Position numbers and translations under genes: made by a program. Below, one piece after another: positions 63,970 to 64,000 of a stretch of DNA of 64,000 bases. The stretch spans positions 186,001-250,000 of the forward strand of contig CABDVE010000001.1 in assembly GCA_901420285.1 (NCBI GenBank). The letters are read 5' to 3'. Source of the stretch: Stutzerimonas stutzeri. GTDB lineage: Bacteria > Pseudomonadota > Gammaproteobacteria > Enterobacterales > Pasteurellaceae. Below the pieces are notes generated by a model. That model was not told where the DNA came from. It worked only from the letters and a program-made list of their open reading frames with translations, and searched no databases. How positions within the stretch are numbered: the stretch's first letter is position 1; each line of letters starts with the position of its first letter.

Positions 63970-64000
63970 GGATTTTTAACAAATTTTATAACTACGCTTT

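Overview
The window is a contiguous stretch of core chromosome from a gammaproteobacterium of the family Pasteurellaceae. The evidence is gene order: prmA-dusB-fis, trmN6/srmB, slt-trpR-mtgA, yibN-secB-gpsA-cysE plus an aroE-like gene, lipoprotein e(P4), and tRNA-tuf. Proteins read like Haemophilus/Aggregatibacter/Pasteurella homologues, and a few copies of the Haemophilus-type uptake word AAGTGCGGT are present. The genus cannot be fixed from the sequence alone. No transposase, prophage, CRISPR array or rRNA gene was seen.

Layout. 1-9.9 kb: translation and nucleoid genes (prmA, dusB-fis), trmN6/srmB, the yciC-yciB-yciA-yciI cluster, and slt, trpR and mtgA. 9.9-18.5 kb, minus strand: the complete spc and alpha ribosomal operons (rplN to rplQ, with secY and rpoA) behind their own promoter, not joined to the S10 operon. 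18.5-24.3 kb: tusDCB behind a decayed yheO, a frameshifted fkpA, slyX, ftsP-plsC and lpxH. 24.3-31.9 kb: an AhpD-like protein, a formate/nitrite-type channel, rmuC, a YqhA-type membrane protein, rluE, a DASS transporter and a DUF3298-like lipoprotein. 31.9-35.3 kb: the selenocysteine locus selA-selB with a divergent selC tRNA. 35.5-47.4 kb: a Dcu transporter, yibN-secB-gpsA-cysE-aroE-like, udp, yjgR and yiiM-ychJ-yihY-dtd. 47.5-52.1 kb: coaA, four tRNAs plus tuf, ispF-ispD-ftsB. 52.2-64 kb: lipoprotein e(P4), a Crp/Fnr-type regulator, an EamA transporter, glpT/glpABC, and hslV-sugE-hslU.

The most striking signal is not a gene. A 12-bp word, CAATGCGGTGCT (reverse AGCACCGCATTG), has about 39 copies of its 10-bp core in 64 kb, against roughly 0.1 expected by chance. 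Nine intergenic sites carry it as an inverted pair that forms a terminator-like hairpin. About twenty more copies are single, mostly inside genes, in both orientations and in several reading frames. This is how DNA uptake signal sequences behave, and the word shares TGCGGT with the Haemophilus uptake sequence, which by eye occurs only about nine times here. It is a candidate variant or second uptake sequence.

Regulation visible in the DNA: exact-consensus CRP sites between glpT and glpA (two) and upstream of the e(P4) gene (one); a TrpR-like operator before trpR; a sigma-32-like promoter before hslV; a strong tRNA-tuf promoter; a consensus-like promoter before rplN; and 17-bp tandem repeats between selA and selC. 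Broken genes are yheO (amber codon plus an in-frame internal deletion) and fkpA (frameshift in an A8 run).
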